64,000 nucleotides of DNA from Crambe crambe (lineage: Eukaryota > Porifera > Demospongiae > Poecilosclerida > Crambeidae), in assembly GCA_963924555.1 (NCBI GenBank), contig OZ004591.1:3286001-3350000 (forward strand), in the 5' to 3' direction. The notes beneath the pieces were generated by a model that was not told the origin of the DNA, ran no database searches, and saw only the letters and a list, made by a program, of their open reading frames with translations. Each line of letters starts with the position of its first letter. Position 1 is the stretch's first letter. A program made the translations under genes and the position numbers. Positions 23,701 through 38,300 of the stretch are shown piece after piece.

Positions 23701-26700
23701 CATGACAGGCCATAGAGAACTAAGTGATACTTGACCATATCCTATTGCAGTTGTCCCTATTTCTTTCTCTATATTTCTAGTGTAGAGTGGTGGATATAGT
23801 GACGAAGAGTAGTGGTTCAATAGTGGACTCTGATAGTAGCAATATAAATCTTCTCGAGCAGCACATTCCAACAAGATATTAAGCTCCACTCTTTTACGAA
23901 TATTGGCCAATTTTCGACCTGGTCTAGAAATATAAAATACCATTGTTATAAACTAATAGGACTGCCACATTTGAAGTTGAAACCTGAAGGGCTGATAAAG
24001 ACCAACTATATATAGTCATGGTTATCAGTCTTACTGTGATTACACAATACAGCCCTCAGTGTAAAAAACCTACATATACCTTGGTATATCTATTCTTATC
24101 ACCAACCTGCTTCCAAGAAAAAGCATTTCAGTATTACGGTAAGTGCTCATGAAAACAGATGATGTTGGATCACCCAAGTGAGGTCGTAGCATAGTACCAA
24201 GTAATAATGAAGTAATGGCCTGAAGACCTATTTCAGAATGAGAAACTCACAGCTAGTAAAGGGAGGGAGGGAGAGAGACCGAGTGAATAGGAACGTACCT
24301 GCACAAACATTTAAAGAATGTGCATGATATTCTTCTGGATTTGGATTTTCTGATGGAGCTGGCTGATTAATGACTCCCAAAAGTTGCATCCACCTTTCTT
24401 CAAACTGAGATCGTGTCAACCATCCAAGAGTGTTGCAACGTTGCATATATTCAAGCAAAACCTGGAAATATTGATTTTTATTACTGATACTTACACTGAA
24501 GTACAATTCATACCTCACTTTCCATCAGTGCTTCATCTAATACTTTATAAGTGATATTTCCTTCATCCTTTAAAACTGGAGGTGTTATAACGAGTCCATG
24601 CCATATAGACAGGCGGCAAAGGGTAAAAATGAAAGATTCCAATGAAATTTGAAGAGTGTGAGGTGATGGTGCCAATTCTCGGTCAAGAATGAAACTTAAA
24701 ATTACTAGTAACAGTCTCTTGGTATGGTTCAAATCTAAAAACATTAAATAATAATACATAGGGGGGATTCTTATAAATAGGAGCCTTTTAAAAAAAATAA
24801 TACATATGTTGAGAGGGTTAAGTAATTTGCACAGGAAGAATGTGTTCAGCTAATGATAGCTACCGCAATTATCTAATCATTGCTAATACCTTTATATTCA
24901 GAAGAAAATGACTGGTCAAATTCAGTTTTTGGCAGTTTATCAGGATAAACTGGGTAAATATAATGATAGTACCAGTATTACATTATTATTGTGAATACCT
25001 TTCTTAATCACATGATACAAACATGTGACTGCTTCATTAGCCCATTCTTCAGTTATGGCTTCTTGAATTTCAGATAAATGCAGAGCCTTCAAATTGGATC
25101 ACACCATTGAAAAAAATTACTTCATTAAAAATTAATTAATCCATTAATCCTTACTAGAGTGCAAAAATCAAGTGAATTTTGAATCTCCAAGGGATGCATG
25201 CCTTGAGATCCAATTTTGAAAGCATGTAGAGAAAAATCCTTCAATAAATCAATACTTTCTGCATCTAGAAGACACTCCTTTGGAAATTGATGGATAGCAG
25301 CAAGTAAGCGGACACAGCATCGAGTCAGATCACAATTTAAGGGGTTACTCTTCAGTTTAATCAATAGCTGTTTCACGGATATCTAAAAGAATAAATGGTT
25401 AATGACAAGATGTGAAAACTTGCAAATAGTACATACTTCTAATAATGGATGCACGGGAGAACTTGATACATACACTTGCTCCACAGAAACATCAAAATTC
25501 TTAAAATTTAAACTTAGATACACTCCATAGATTATGCAGTTTTCTAAGAGAGACTGGATAAGAGAATATTAAAATGTAATTATAAAATTCAGTTTGATCA
25601 AAAATAAGTCAAAGGTTATAATTTTGATAGTTAGCACACAAATACTTATCTTCAATCATTGTACATTACCAATGGAAATTCGGCTTGATCAAAAATAAGT
25701 TGAAGGTCATCATTTTCTAAGAATGATAGTATGCGCATGCATACTTCATTATCTTTATCTGTTCCAGAAGATTTGCAGAATTTCCCAACCACTTCAATAT
25801 ACCAGTCCTATTGTATAGCAATGAAAGGTACTAAACACGTATAAAAAATTATCATTGTAACTAATACCTTATTGACTACAAGATCAGGAGTTAATGCAAC
25901 CTGATTTTCTAAATCTGATGTACAGTGTCCAGAAACAGAGTAGAGTTTGAGGATCAATTCAGGGCATCTATATGCCAAAGTTAATAATTATAGTTATAAG
26001 AGTAACATTGATTTTCTACCTTTCTCGATATAACTTAAGGTCTTGCAGTAATTCTTCTACAAACTGAACATTCAGTACAACAGCTCCCTCTAAAAATGTA
26101 TAACAGTAGGCAATACTACTACCATTTTATCCTATCAGGAACATACCATCGATTAGTTTATTTACTACAATGACTGCAGCTTGTCCAATAACAGATAATG
26201 GATGGGATATCATTTCAGTACAGAGGAATTTGATTGTTTTAGGAGAAAAGACACGAGAAGCAATATATAAATACTGCAATAATTGGCTAGGAGATTCTTT
26301 TCCAGTTAGTTTAAGGTGGCTAAATAGGTGCACCATTGATTCCGTGTCATTTTGAACACACCTAAAAAATAATGAAAAGGATAACTCACATTTTGCTGTG
26401 TGTAATTACACACGATACCTAAAGAATTCACGAGTGATATTTGACTGACTATGAACTGAGAGTGCTGGTGACTTTGCAATGGAGAGCAATAAATCTTTTG
26501 TATTGCTTTTCCATTGGAAACACACTGATAATATTGTACCATGTTGCAAAATCAAAGAACTTGAATTACAGCACTTGTTGCACATTACTTTTGTTATCTA
26601 GAATAATATAAACAAATAATACTAAACTGATCAAGATGCAAACAATTGACATACCCAATCTGTATTGCTTGGGTTTATCAATATTATAAAATTAATATAA

Positions 26701-26966
26701 TGTAATGTCAATAAAGGATGGAGAGTAGATAATCGTAGGAATGATTCAGTCAGATCATCATAATGAGATAATACTGAGAAAGCCCGTTTCAAACTCTGAT
26801 ATTTATCTGAAAATAATAATTTAGGGTATAGACAAGTAACAAATCTTATGTATACATAATTATAATTGTCTGTAATCAATGGAAGAGGAGGTTTTTTTGC
26901 AGTGATGCTGAATATCAATATTCCTTATATCATACAGGACTTCATGGATATGAAACCAATTTTTTT

Positions 26967-26998
<32 letters not shown>

Positions 26999-29900
26999 GA
27001 AGGGAGCAACCACCAATAAAAGGGTCAGCTATGCCAGGCTAAACGATGGTGGGGAAAATGGTTGAATTGACACCTTTTGCTGCTAATAATCTCGGTGTAC
27101 TGTCGAGTGTCACATTAAAACAATAGAGGTTCATGAAGAAGTGGTTACATATATCTTAGATACATGATCAGAAGTATTGCAAGATCATCTATTTCATCCC
27201 ACATTGCAGTATATTGAGTGAATCATGGTACTATTAGAGTGGACCATAATATTTGCGAAATGCCAGTGTGCAGAGAAAGGCTGAATTTATTGAAGCCTTA
27301 GTTATTTTTTGGAGTAAGGGACCTGAAAAAGATTCGTAGCAGAAAGAATGAAGATATTGTTTGCAGGCTAACAGAGAGAGATAATTTGTTTCATTTTCTT
27401 GTTACACATGTACATGGAGAAATATCAGTACAAGAAAAGGGTACACTTTTATTAGCAAATCAAACCTGGTAGAAGTGCTTGTAACAATATCAGCATGTTA
27501 GCAGTAAGCATAGACAAAAGTTGATGGTCACCATTACATCTCTATTAATAGAGAGAAGTGATATTTAAAGGGATATATATATACATATTTGACATACTTA
27601 CTTTCACATTAACTTGATACAAGCTATCAGCTGATAACAAAAGAGCACTACGAAAAAACCAAGCTAAATAAGATAATTCATCATTGATTACAGACAGTGG
27701 AGTTGCACTATCAACAGTGGCCAATGGAGACCTAAACTCTGGAACACCAAGTTGAAATGAACTATGGAAAAAATAAAGGGAAACGGTTAAATAAAAAGAA
27801 AACAAACAACAATAAAAAACAAATTCTGCTTATTTTCTCAGCTAACATGATAAAAAATTCAATAGAATTAGTTCTCATAAAATTAGCTTATGAATCAAAC
27901 CACCAACGTTTCGACCAGAATACTCTAGCCTTCATCAGGGTGATACAAAAAATGCACACAGAAACGTCCTTATATAGTTACGCTTGTTATCTAGACAACG
28001 CACATGCATACGCCTATGTTATAGCATGTCATTACCCGAAGTAGGAAATAATGTTTATGACTTCGGGCAATGGCATGCTATAACATAATATCTATAGGCG
28101 TATGCATGTGTGTTGTCTAAATAACAAGCGTAACTATATTATAAGGACGTTTCTGTGTGCATTTTTTGTATCACCCTGATGAAGGCTAGAGTATTCTGGT
28201 CGAAATGTTGGTGGTTTGTTTCATAAGGTAATTTTATGAGAACGAATTCTATTGAACAAAAAACAAAACAAAAAAACAACAAAAACCAGATAAATGGCCA
28301 AAATAGTTGAAAAAAAGGGAAATTATGCATGGATACCACTTTAAAGTTAATGCTGCCAGTAGGCAAGTATAAACTAAGAGGATAAGGTGATGTGATATAG
28401 ACCTGGACATTAGAACATAGCTCTTAGTTCTGTAATGTGTGGAATTCTATCACCATCATAATGAAGAATGAAATGAATGATCTAGGTTTTTTGTGGGTTC
28501 CCAAAATTCTTAAAAAATATGTATATTAAGTCATGCACCTGCAGGGTGCTACTATTGCATGCATGAACAACATGCATATCAGCCCATGCATGCACATGTG
28601 ACAGATGATACATGTACCATGTGTGCCTGGGGCATTTGGAATGTAGACCTAGATATACAAGTAAAAGGAATAAAAAAGACAAATAGGGATGGTTGTGTGT
28701 GTAAAGTTCAAAAAAGTTCATGAGCAAGCGACCCTACCCCTCCTAATTTCAATAACCACACCCATATCACCTAACTACTCTATCCATACTTCACTCCCCA
28801 CAAGTGCTCTTATGGGGACTGAAGTAGGAATAGAGTTAGTGCTCTCAAGTGGTTGGAGGCTAGATTCTCTTGTTCATGAACTTTTTGAACTTTACACACA
28901 CAGCAATCACTACTGCCCTTTTATTTACTTGCTTGTCACCTTTTTTGAGATTAGATATGACATGTATCATACTATAACTATTATATTCTTACAGGCAACA
29001 GGATGTGATACTGATATCCTATCCTCATAATTATGAAGTTAACTTGTATTGTAGCTATGCAGTTCATCAACAAGGCTCAATTCACAACAAGGCTCAATTC
29101 ACCACAGTGCCTAAGGTTTTAGCGATCACTAACGACGCTCTGAACATCATAGACCAACTTTGAGAGAGATCCCTAAATAAGAGAAGGCTACCACTCTCTC
29201 AGATTAATACAGTAGTCCTACTTTACACATCTTCAGAGGTTATATTATAAACACACAGGTGATACATTATAACTTGTGCATATGTAATAGTTAGAATATG
29301 GGTGCCAGGGTTTTATGTAATCCACAAAACCCATGGCACCCATGCTAGCTACAGTGAAGTGACTTTACCATGATGCTTTAGCAGCCACACTTTCTTATCT
29401 CCCTGGAGATTAAATGCCGTTTCCATGGACAACGGGCAATACGAGTCATATCACCCATTGTGACAACGGGCATTATGACCATACCACGGCCCTTTGATCT
29501 CACCGACACATAGGATATAAATCCACAAATTTTGTGTACTATATACCACACCCAAGACTTAATTTTTGTAGTTACAGGATATTGTTTTCTTTATGTGATG
29601 TTATAGATTCCTGTGCACATAACTTAAATTGTCTAAGTACTCCACCTAGCTCTCATTGTTCATATTTTATAAGCTAACGAATATCAAGAATCATCTAATC
29701 GAGACTGTCACTAAAATATAAATGAATGAATGAATGAACGAATAAATAAATATCTTACCTAATGGCAGGCAAACTTTTTTCAGTGAACAGAGATCCCATT
29801 AGTTCTAATACGACACACACTACAGCTAACCATCTCTGTAAATCCACAAAAGAAGTTACTGTTGTTTGTTTCTGCAGAGCAGTCATTAAACCCTGGTAAA

Positions 29901-32280
29901 CAAAATCAAGTGATTTAAAAACATGACCTAAACTGAGAAAAGGGACTGATTTATGCAGATCAAAAAATTGAAATAAATTTGCTTTCAGCAATTTGTACAT
30001 CTTGTATGTGCACAAATTGGTCCCTTTTCCAAACATAATTCATCAAGTACCAATGCCACCCTAAAAACAAAGTACATAGGACTGGAAATAACCATGCATA
30101 TATGCTAATAAACTTTCATGGCAGCTATTAAATCCTCCATAAAGAAACCACCTCCCATTCCTGGCTCATAGGTGGTTGGAGTGATTGTACAACTTTACTA
30201 CCAGGCAGGCAAACCAGATAATCAGCTAAGAATGCTACAGCATATATTTGTAAGTGCTAAATAATAGCCTTTTTAATTAACACTGTCACTAAGTCCAAGA
30301 TTAATTAAGCTAAGTGAAAAGTAGCTTACTATCTATCAGTAAACATACTTGAATATTAACTGTATTTGGATACATTGCCATAAACAGTTGATATAAAGCA
30401 AAGAGTGATTCATGACTATCCAAAACCACCTTCAATTTTCCAATATGAGGTAAGAGAGCAGCATAAATTTTATTCGAAACCTACAAGAAACACACAAAGG
30501 TTTGCTAATTTTACTCACTATAATAATTAAGAACTCTACTTAATATATATGAATATCATAAAATATGAAACTAGCTTCGTACCCAGGCCTGCTTTTTTCC
30601 GCCCCGCGTGGGCCTGGGTATGAGGCTAATATGAAACATACTCCTGTACATGTATTTCCATTCATGACTGTTTGAGACATCATGTTTGTAGTCACGGTAG
30701 TCATGACGTTTATGTCAGTTATGTAATTATTATTATTACTATATTATTTTATTATTTATTTATTTATATAGCTAAATTCATTTAAAAAACATACCAAGTA
30801 GAAAAATTATAAACACTTTGAAACTTGATCAACTTCTACGATGATGATTTGTCATAGTGGATTGTAGGTGCTAGGTGCTTTGTGACAAGGATGTAATATA
30901 TCTTATTACACAGCTGCTCAACAGTAAGGAATTGCAGCAGCACAAAAAATTAGAGCCCATCAGCTCTTGTTTTTGCTCGCTTGCTTGTTGCACATTGCCC
31001 TAGTTGAGTTATTTCAATAAGGGGTCATCGCATACATAAATTGCACACAAACAACATGAATTCTCACTGAAAAAAAAAATGTCACAACATTACATAAATT
31101 CAGTCTGAGAAATAGAAGATGGAAAGGAATGGTTATCGCAGGGGGTTGTAAAATATTCACATTAAACAAAACAGTCCTTTAGATTTCTCTAAACTATAAG
31201 ATTTGGTTTAATTTCCTCCCTTGTATGATACAGTAGGTGTAAAGGAACTGGTTTTTCCCCTGACATTCTGCAGTGTAGTCTCTTGCAAAAATGAGTGTAA
31301 GTTGTGTATTTTTTATAACAACCAATTTAATTGTTGAAAGTGCAAAAACTGTAAAAAAGAATTCCCATATATACATACAAGGTACTATTACTTGGTAGAG
31401 ATTGGCATAATTTCATGGAATTTTACATTATGAAATAGAGATATAATTCTGAACAGTAAGCTAGAACTGTGAATTGTCCAAGGATGGACATTATATGCTG
31501 TATGTTCCATATGGTAAGGGTTATCAAAGTGAATTGGCCTCTTGCTTGGCATGTTGAATGGTAAAAAGGGTTACCTAAATTACTACTTTGTATAAGTGCA
31601 ACTGATATACATATATTTGCAAAATAAGGTATGCTTGTTCAGCGAGCAAGCGAATTAACTCTCAGGTCATGACTCATTGAAATTATATACTACATTTACT
31701 AAATCTTCATTAGGAAGTTTTTTTTAGGTGTTTCTATTGCTATTCTAATCAGATGAGCAAGGTTTTGTTCTCCCAGGCGATTCCTTAATCATCTTCATCT
31801 TGTTCCACAAAGGAAATCGAAAGGCATATGCTGTCAACCACTCTGCAGTATAGACTATCTGCTTTTATAGCAAAGATTTAAGTATCTAGCTTGCACAGAG
31901 AAGTTACTTCCAGAAACTCAGATTCCAAAACTAGAAGACTTAGCAACATTGTCAAGTCAGTCAGGAAAGCCTATTGGTATATTGGTATTTTCGTCAAAAA
32001 AAGGTCAGCTTTAGCTAGCTGTAACTCAGCCCTACTGAATAGACTGAGACTTTAAAGCATGATCGATAAATAGCTACAATTTAAGTCCAGCTTGTTGTAA
32101 AAAACTCATAAAGGAGCAGTACCATCTTTATCATCTACTCATAATCACCTCATATCAAATTGCAGCTGCTAGCTACATCAAGTGGGCAAGGTTTTCAAAG
32201 GTGGATTTCAAAAACATCTGGCTATAGCCCGTAGACCCCTGCCCCCACCCCCATGTTTATTCCCCCCCAGCAATATTTCA

Positions 32281-32342
<62 letters not shown>

Positions 32343-35300
32343 TAACAATGATAACAAGCGAGTACCCGGAGAAACTCTGTGTGCGCATGTGTGTGTGTGT
32401 GTCCACTCGCTGGCAGTGAGTGGTTTGCAATCTGGGCTTGTTTGTAATCAGGAGACCACGAGATCGAGTCCTACCAATGACATATGTGAACGGTACATAC
32501 AAAACAAAAATATGCATTTAAAGTTAGTGTAATTGAATTACATGCATGTCAAGTAAATCTGCAAAAATGCAAGGGCATTATCATGTCAGATTCAGTTGTT
32601 CTACTGATTATAGCGAAATTAAATTGTGCAAACATTTCGATTTCCTTCACATAATTGTTTATTCTTCCTTTTTTCACAATGCTTAATTTCTTGTGACTAT
32701 ATCCAACACCATGTCACCAGTCCACTTGTACCTGGAATCAAATCAAACTCTCAGTTGTGGTTCAGGTGGGATTTCAGGTGCCCACACCACCTACTGAGAA
32801 GAGATAATCAGTTTGAGATATTACTGCTCAATTATGTACAGCCGACTGTCCCATTATAGGTGGATTTAGAATGTTGGTTCTGACCATAAGTACCACAACT
32901 TGCAGTGGTTTTTAATAGAGGGTTCTGAACAATTATTTCAAGTTTTTCCATAGGATTGATTCTCCAGATATTTTCTCACATGCAACATAGCAACTCAATC
33001 CATTTCTCAAAAGGTTTACTGTGTTCTCAAATTTTCATTTTAACCAGTAAACAGTTCTTTGAGTGCAGAGGGATAATCAATAAGAGGTGATAGACTAACT
33101 TTTACTAGTTGAGAAGAGCTTCACTTGCAAACCTCAAAGCTTGACAATGTTGGCAAACTGAAGACATGGACCCGCTGCTTTAGCAGCTCGCCTTTGTCTT
33201 TGTTCTTCCCTGTTAGTTTTCTGCTGATATTTCTTCCCTTCTTCTTCTCTCCCTCACTCTGTGTCTTTCTCTGTTAAGTGTGCCCTTTGATTTCTCGCCC
33301 CCCCTCTCTCTCTCTTGCTTTCATCTTCAGTGAAACGTGCTCTCCAACATCTCTGCCTCTCTCTTTCCCTTGCTCTTCTAGTTTTCATGTTATCCTCTGC
33401 CTCTCTCTCCTTAGTCTTCTTGGTGTAAGCTAAATTTTGCGCCATTATATTTAAATGTGAGCATGCACAGTCATGTCTAAGTATGCGCGTGCACAAACTA
33501 ACAGCATATCTGATCTGCAAGATGTCTAAATATCCATTTAAAAATCAAATATTCAGAGCCTTGCTGTTGTAGTCATGTGGTAGTGTGTTCGAGGTCTTGG
33601 GTTCAAGCAATCAGTTTTTTTTTCTTTTTCAATTAATACATTACCGTGACGTAATGTGAAATTGTGCGTATGTACGCACTGACAAGCACATTATTATATA
33701 GATGATAATACTAATAATAACTAGGGCAAAGTGCAACATTTAATTTTACAGCAAGCAAGCATTTCTATAGGTGGTATTCATTAATTTTGTGCTTCAACTC
33801 CTTAGATTTTGCTGGTGAGTAATATAAGTGGATACATAAAAAGCTGTAATGCTTACCACAAAGCACTTAGAAAGCCTACAATCCACTTAGATTAACATAG
33901 CCCTACCACTGTAGAAATCAATAAAGCAATTACAATTGGAGCATGTGCATTATGCACCCTATGTACACTGGGCATTTTGGAGTATAGACCTAGATATATA
34001 TATATAGGAAAAATATTTATTCAGAGAAATAGGGATGGCTGTGTGTGGTTCAAAAAAGTTCAGCAACAAGGGAGTGAACTTCAGTCAAGTAACCCCTTAT
34101 ATACCCATCACCAATATTACCAAACTATGAGCTAACTATTTCAACTTCACTCCCATGATGATATAAAGGGAGTGAAGAAGGAATAGTAAGCTCATTAGCT
34201 CATAGTTTGGTAATATTGGTGATGGGTAAGGGGTTACTTGACTGAAGTTCACTCCCTTGTTGCTGAACTTTTTTGAACCACATACAGCCATCCCTACTTC
34301 TCTTTTTTATTTAGTATATCCTTTACTTGTTCATCACTTTTTTTTTTGATGTAATGCAGATAGCTATGAAAATAATTATGGTGCAGGTATCCATAGTTTC
34401 AGAGATATTTATTACATTGTTTATATTATTATAGGTAACTGGATGTTGTGATCCTCCTATCCATCCCAAACATGTATTGTAGCTATAAAGTTCATTGGAG
34501 GTTTAATTGAGCCAAAATGAATCTGATTCAGAAGAATAAATGCTCATATCTCTACAGTTTATTATCATTGACTAGTAAAGGGTTGTGATTTATAACAATT
34601 GATTATGCTCTGAATCAATGGGCAGTCAGATGCGAGGTCAAGGTCCAAGAATCACATGTACAGGGCGGGGAATAAAAATGTCTGCCATGTTGTAGGTTGA
34701 AAGCTAGCAGGTTGGATACTATTTTGAACATGTCGAGTTAAAGGTAAGGATTATAGCAGTCAATTTTGAGTAGTGTGGTATAAAAATTATAGCATTTTAA
34801 TGAACCATCTCTGAAATAATGACGTGAAAGATGATAAACGACTAGATATTTTATCATACTTGAGTCCTAGGTCTTCTGTCTTTGAGACAGATAGTAGTAG
34901 AAGAGTGCGTAATGAAAGAAAATGTGCAATGGGGCAATCTGTGCCATCCCTACTTAGAGAGTACTATCATACTCTCTGATATATTTTTACAATTTCAATG
35001 AATCATGATCTGAGAGTCAGCTCGCACGCTTGCCATGAAATAGGCTGGCTGACTGAAGTAAATGCACTCCTAATAAAGGACTATTCTCACCTCCTGCCAG
35101 CGTGATTCCTTTTTTTTATAACAGTCAAGCACATGAGTCAATAGCACAATAACTCTTGGATGTTCAATTAATCGAAGTAACATGTTCAGTACCACTTCCC
35201 TATCGAAAATTAATTGTATAACTTATGTTGGTAACAAAAAGTACATGACAAACCTTTGTATATCTACATCTGGGGATAAGCGAATTGAACGCACAAAGAG

Positions 35301-38300
35301 ATGAAGGACTAAGGGTTGAAGAGCAGGAATAGCAAATGTTGTAACATTATGACCAGAAGCCATAACTCCATCACACATTTGCATAACCTATATATCATTG
35401 CATTAGAACTGAATCCATTGACCAGTACATAGATTTAACTCCTTACTTGTGGGATCGAAACCAGTTTTGACTGGTCAGATGCAAGTAAAACAAGAAATTG
35501 AAATAGATGTGGTATTAATGCTTCTCCTCCTTTTACCATACCAGTTTCCATCAAGCCGATTAACTTCATGACAGATTCAAAGAAAGATCGATTGCAATCA
35601 AGTAAATCGTACCGAACCTAAATTATTGAATACATAAAATAGAATATACATAGATATATCCTATGCCATATTCTGTACCTTCAAATGAAGCAGCTGGACT
35701 AGTAAAAAAAGAACTCTCTGTTGAAGTAGGAGTGAGCTGGTATATGGAAACTGGTTAAGAGCATATATGACCAAAGGTTCAAAATAAGTGATGTAATCCT
35801 TGATTTCAGACTGTATGTACAGTAAAAAATTTGCATAACCAAACTCAAAATTACACACACTCACTACAGAGTTAGCAGGCTTCATAACAAGAGCCTTCTT
35901 AATAGGAATAAAACTATATCTGCAGTAATCATATTAATATCAGTACAGCACTAAAGTAGGTGGTAGGAATAATTTCATACTTATTTCCATCCTCTTTACT
36001 CTTCTCATTGAGAACAGGTGCTGAGCTCAGTGAGGAAGTTTCAAGCCACTTCATCATCATTTTAATAGGATTGAGAATTGCAATGGAATGCAAAGATCCA
36101 TCAGATGAATCACTGTAAAATATATCACTGTTATTTTAATTACATTAATTGCAGCGAGTGAGCGAAGCGAGTGAGCTGACTCTCAGGTCATGACTCATTG
36201 AAATTTTAAATATATATATCTATGTCTACACTCCAAAATGCCCCAGGCGTACATACGTGTGTCGTGCAATAGTAGCGCCCCTGCACGTGCATTTATGCGC
36301 ATGCTCCAGTTGTAATTGCTTGATTGATTTCTACATCGCTTTGTTTATAGCATGGTGGATAGTAGGGCTAGGCTTATCTAAGTGGATTGTAGGCACTAGA
36401 CATATCTAAGTGCTTTGTGGTAAGTACTTAGCTTTCTATGCATGCAACTGCCTGCCACTTAGCTACATAACACAACAGCAAAGCACAAATGAACTATCAG
36501 CTCAACATTTCTACAGCCTTTTGGGCAGCAGGCACAAGAGGCTTATCTAAGCGGCTTGTAGGCACTAGGCTTATCTAAGTGCTTTGAGGTAAGCATGTAT
36601 GCAGCTGCCTGCCACCACTTACATGACTCTAGCAATATCAAGCACTGAAGCCTATCAGCTACTTTAATTGCTCACTATCAAATGCTGCACATTGCTACAG
36701 ATACTCAACAGCAATCGTTGAAGAATGTACTTGCTTGCTCGCTCGCTGTCAACTGAATGTTGAACATTGCCCTAGTAATAAATATTTTCCATCAGATGTA
36801 TCACTGTGAAATATATCACCACTAATAATATTATATAAATAGGAATAAACGTACAAGACAGGACTTCCGATATTGAAATTAAGTGAGGAGATGAACGGAG
36901 AGTATAAGTGAGTATGTTGAGCAGCAATATTCATCCCAAAGAGTGCATTCAATAACTAATGTCAAGATATATAATTTCACAGACCTACTAAATTCTATTA
37001 TCTTATACTACCTGTTGTACACAAAGCAGTGCACCTGAAGGATCAATTTTCACAGTAAACCCCAAGTAAAACAACATTTCTTCTACATGTTTCCCAACAT
37101 CATTAGCTAATGCAACCTGAATTCAGAAGAATGAAAATCCAGCACATAATTATTTCTCACTCATAATTCAACTAACCTCCAGTAAAGTTGCTAAACATTT
37201 ATGGCAAACTTGTAAGAGATTTGAAAATTTGTCAGTTCCTACTGGAGCAAGAGATACCTACGTAAGTAATATAATTTTTCATTAAATTTTTATAATATAA
37301 CACTGATTAATTTTTGAACCTGGAAATTTCTGTATGCTGCTCTACATGCATCATAAAGCTTCATAAAGTGAGGCAAGTTTGCAAAATAACCAAGACCATC
37401 CCTATATATATATACACCATATTATAACATCATATTCAGTGGAAGAAAGCAATGGAGTTATTACATACTTGGGAACAATTGGAGGTTTGATGATTAAGGA
37501 ATCTTGCAACAGTTGAGCAGTTTTGGGTTTGCTTGACAATTCAGCTGTTCCTAGTTTCTTAGGTGACACTCCTAATTGAATTTTCTAGAAAATTACAAGT
37601 ATGTATGTATGTCCTTGCAAAACAATAATTATTAAGTTTACCTTCTCTCGAACTTCTGGTTCTCTCTCCTCAATGATATGGACAAACATACACAGCAGCT
37701 TCACAACATGAGATAAGAAATTGCCTGCAAATTCTGTCAGAGTCTGATCTCCAAGAGCTCCCCAAGCACTAACAGTAGCATCTGATTGTTGCATATTCAC
37801 TAATCCACACGATAGGAAGATAGAACCACTCAACTCCAATAAATTGCTATGACCTAATAGTGAACATGAGCAATAACAATATTAGTATGCAACTAGATAT
37901 TACTACATACCTTGAACTCCCCAAGCAAGACGTGATGATTCCAGCAATTGTAGTAAAATTTTGATAATGGTACATGGTTGGCTATTACAGCCCCATTGGT
38001 CTGCTAAGGAAGCAGGAGGGTAATGGATAGAAAGCATATGAAGAGCCTCTAAACAGCCCTTTTGCAATACAAGATCCATTGAAGAACTAGAATATAGTAT
38101 TGATATTAAAAATAAACAGTTTATTATGTACCTACATACCTTAAACACCCAAACAGATACCAAAGTATATGATCCAATCCTATCGGAGGTAGGATAATTT
38201 GTTTAACTAGTGTATCTGCAATTCCAGCAAATGAAAACTCAATACTCGTGGAGTTTAAGTGGGAATATAGTATGGCTGATTCCATTTTGATGTGTGACAG

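Larger units (their letters stand above)
30481..35090. other. HTT: HTT intron 26, 4.6 kb, repeat-filled
   Basis: The largest HTT intron. It contains a minimal hairpin with cccaggcc/ggcctggg ends (30586-30631), family A fragments (about 30840-31030, 31630-31690, 33640-34000), an AAT microsatellite, a tRNA-like stretch, a family B MITE and a family E copy. No exon was recognised inside. Confidence 0.6.

Noticed and set aside
32182-32532. 116-codon ORF with poly-Asn
   Set aside because: Produced by the AAT microsatellite; flanking residues look random.
33590-33625. Possible tRNA (gggttcaagc followed by T-run)
   Set aside because: No acceptor stem or anticodon arm can be paired; at best a decayed SINE.
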